From: Dendrophyllia cribrosa
Lineage: Eukaryota; Cnidaria; Anthozoa; Scleractinia; Dendrophylliidae
Length of the DNA: 64,000 nucleotides
Reading direction: 5' to 3'
Assembly: GCA_024195265.1 (NCBI GenBank)
Contig: JAJLRJ010000007.1
Span: forward strand, 33,916,786-33,980,785
In this document: in pieces, positions 63,878 through 64,000 of the stretch
Position numbering within the stretch: position 1 is the first letter of the stretch
How the letters are laid out: each line of letters begins with the position of its first letter
The notes under the pieces: generated by a model
What the model was told of the DNA's origin: nothing
Databases searched by the model: none
The model's input: the letters and a program-made list of their open reading frames with translations, nothing else
Program-made: the position numbers and the translations under genes

Positions 63878-64000
63878 TGCATGAATTGCGGGAAAAGGGA
63901 ACAACAGGGCAATAGGCACTTACGCTGCTCACAGTGTCATGCCAGCTATTATTGTTCAAAAGTGTGTCAGAGGACACATTGGGAGGAACACAAAAAACTT
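63878..64000 (+). pseudogene. MYND-type zinc finger downstream of Gag, frame shifted, runs off the window
   Basis: Frame +2 reads CMNCGKREQQGNRHLRCSQC then HASYYCSKVCQRTHWEEHKK. The spacing C-x2-C ... C-x2-C ... YYCSKxCQ-x-x-HWxxHK is the MYND zinc-finger consensus (the last Cys would fall beyond the edge). MYND fingers usually bind proline-rich peptides. It is separated from the Gag frame by at least one frameshift, so this copy is probably inactive or uses recoding; sequencing error is possible. Confidence 0.7.

Noticed and set aside
27795..64000. Myosin motor domain upstream of the rod exons
   Set aside because: I looked on the minus strand for P-loop, switch and relay-type motifs and found none; very short exons could still be missed, so this is recorded as a limit.

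Overview
The window looks like nuclear DNA of a marine invertebrate, most likely an anthozoan cnidarian (stony coral or relative). This is inferred from spliced genes, AT-rich composition, a dense load of small DNA transposons and CR1/L2-like retroelement pieces. No species-specific marker was identified. Homology calls rest on remembered family motifs, not on database searches.

Layout. (1) 1-6.3 kb: a ~110-bp satellite, foldback repeats, and the first two coding exons (minus strand) of DDX42, an SF3b-associated DEAD-box RNA helicase. (2) 6.9-10.4 kb: nested small DNA transposons, including an old relative of a piggyBac-like element. (3) 10.65-27.8 kb, minus strand: a gene for a myosin-heavy-chain rod without a visible motor. 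Nine ordinary exons are followed by a tandemly duplicated three-exon cassette and a short terminal exon with stop and polyA signal. Splice sites and phases can be followed from the ATG at 27,816 to the stop at 10,716. Some cassette exons are broken, but in ways that can be skipped without changing frame. Transposons sit inside the duplications and have paralogous empty sites, so their ends and target duplications can be read directly. (4) 28.8-32.2 kb: a DNA transposon carrying two Helitron-like insertions, one of which carries a hAT-like insertion. (5) 32.2-43 kb: mostly unrecognised AT-rich sequence with a Mutator-like MITE and a transposase-like HTH relic. (6) 43-54.1 kb: tRNA-derived SINE-like units, long hairpins, a 39-bp tandem array, a Chapaev-like element carrying a SAP-like reading frame, and Mutator-like elements, one with a RecQ-like helicase fragment. 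(7) 55.2-57.0 kb: an intact poly-C2H2 zinc-finger reading frame. (8) 59.2-60.3 kb: a hAT-like element with another MITE inside it. (9) 62.3-64 kb: the start of an LTR retrotransposon with a SAP-like/capsid-like Gag, a broken CCHC knuckle and a MYND-type zinc finger.

Two observations stand out. The first is the headless myosin rod gene with phase-compatible exon cassettes. The second is a recurrent change of TA into TACATGTA between otherwise alignable repeat copies (four instances), together with a strong excess of that octamer across the window.
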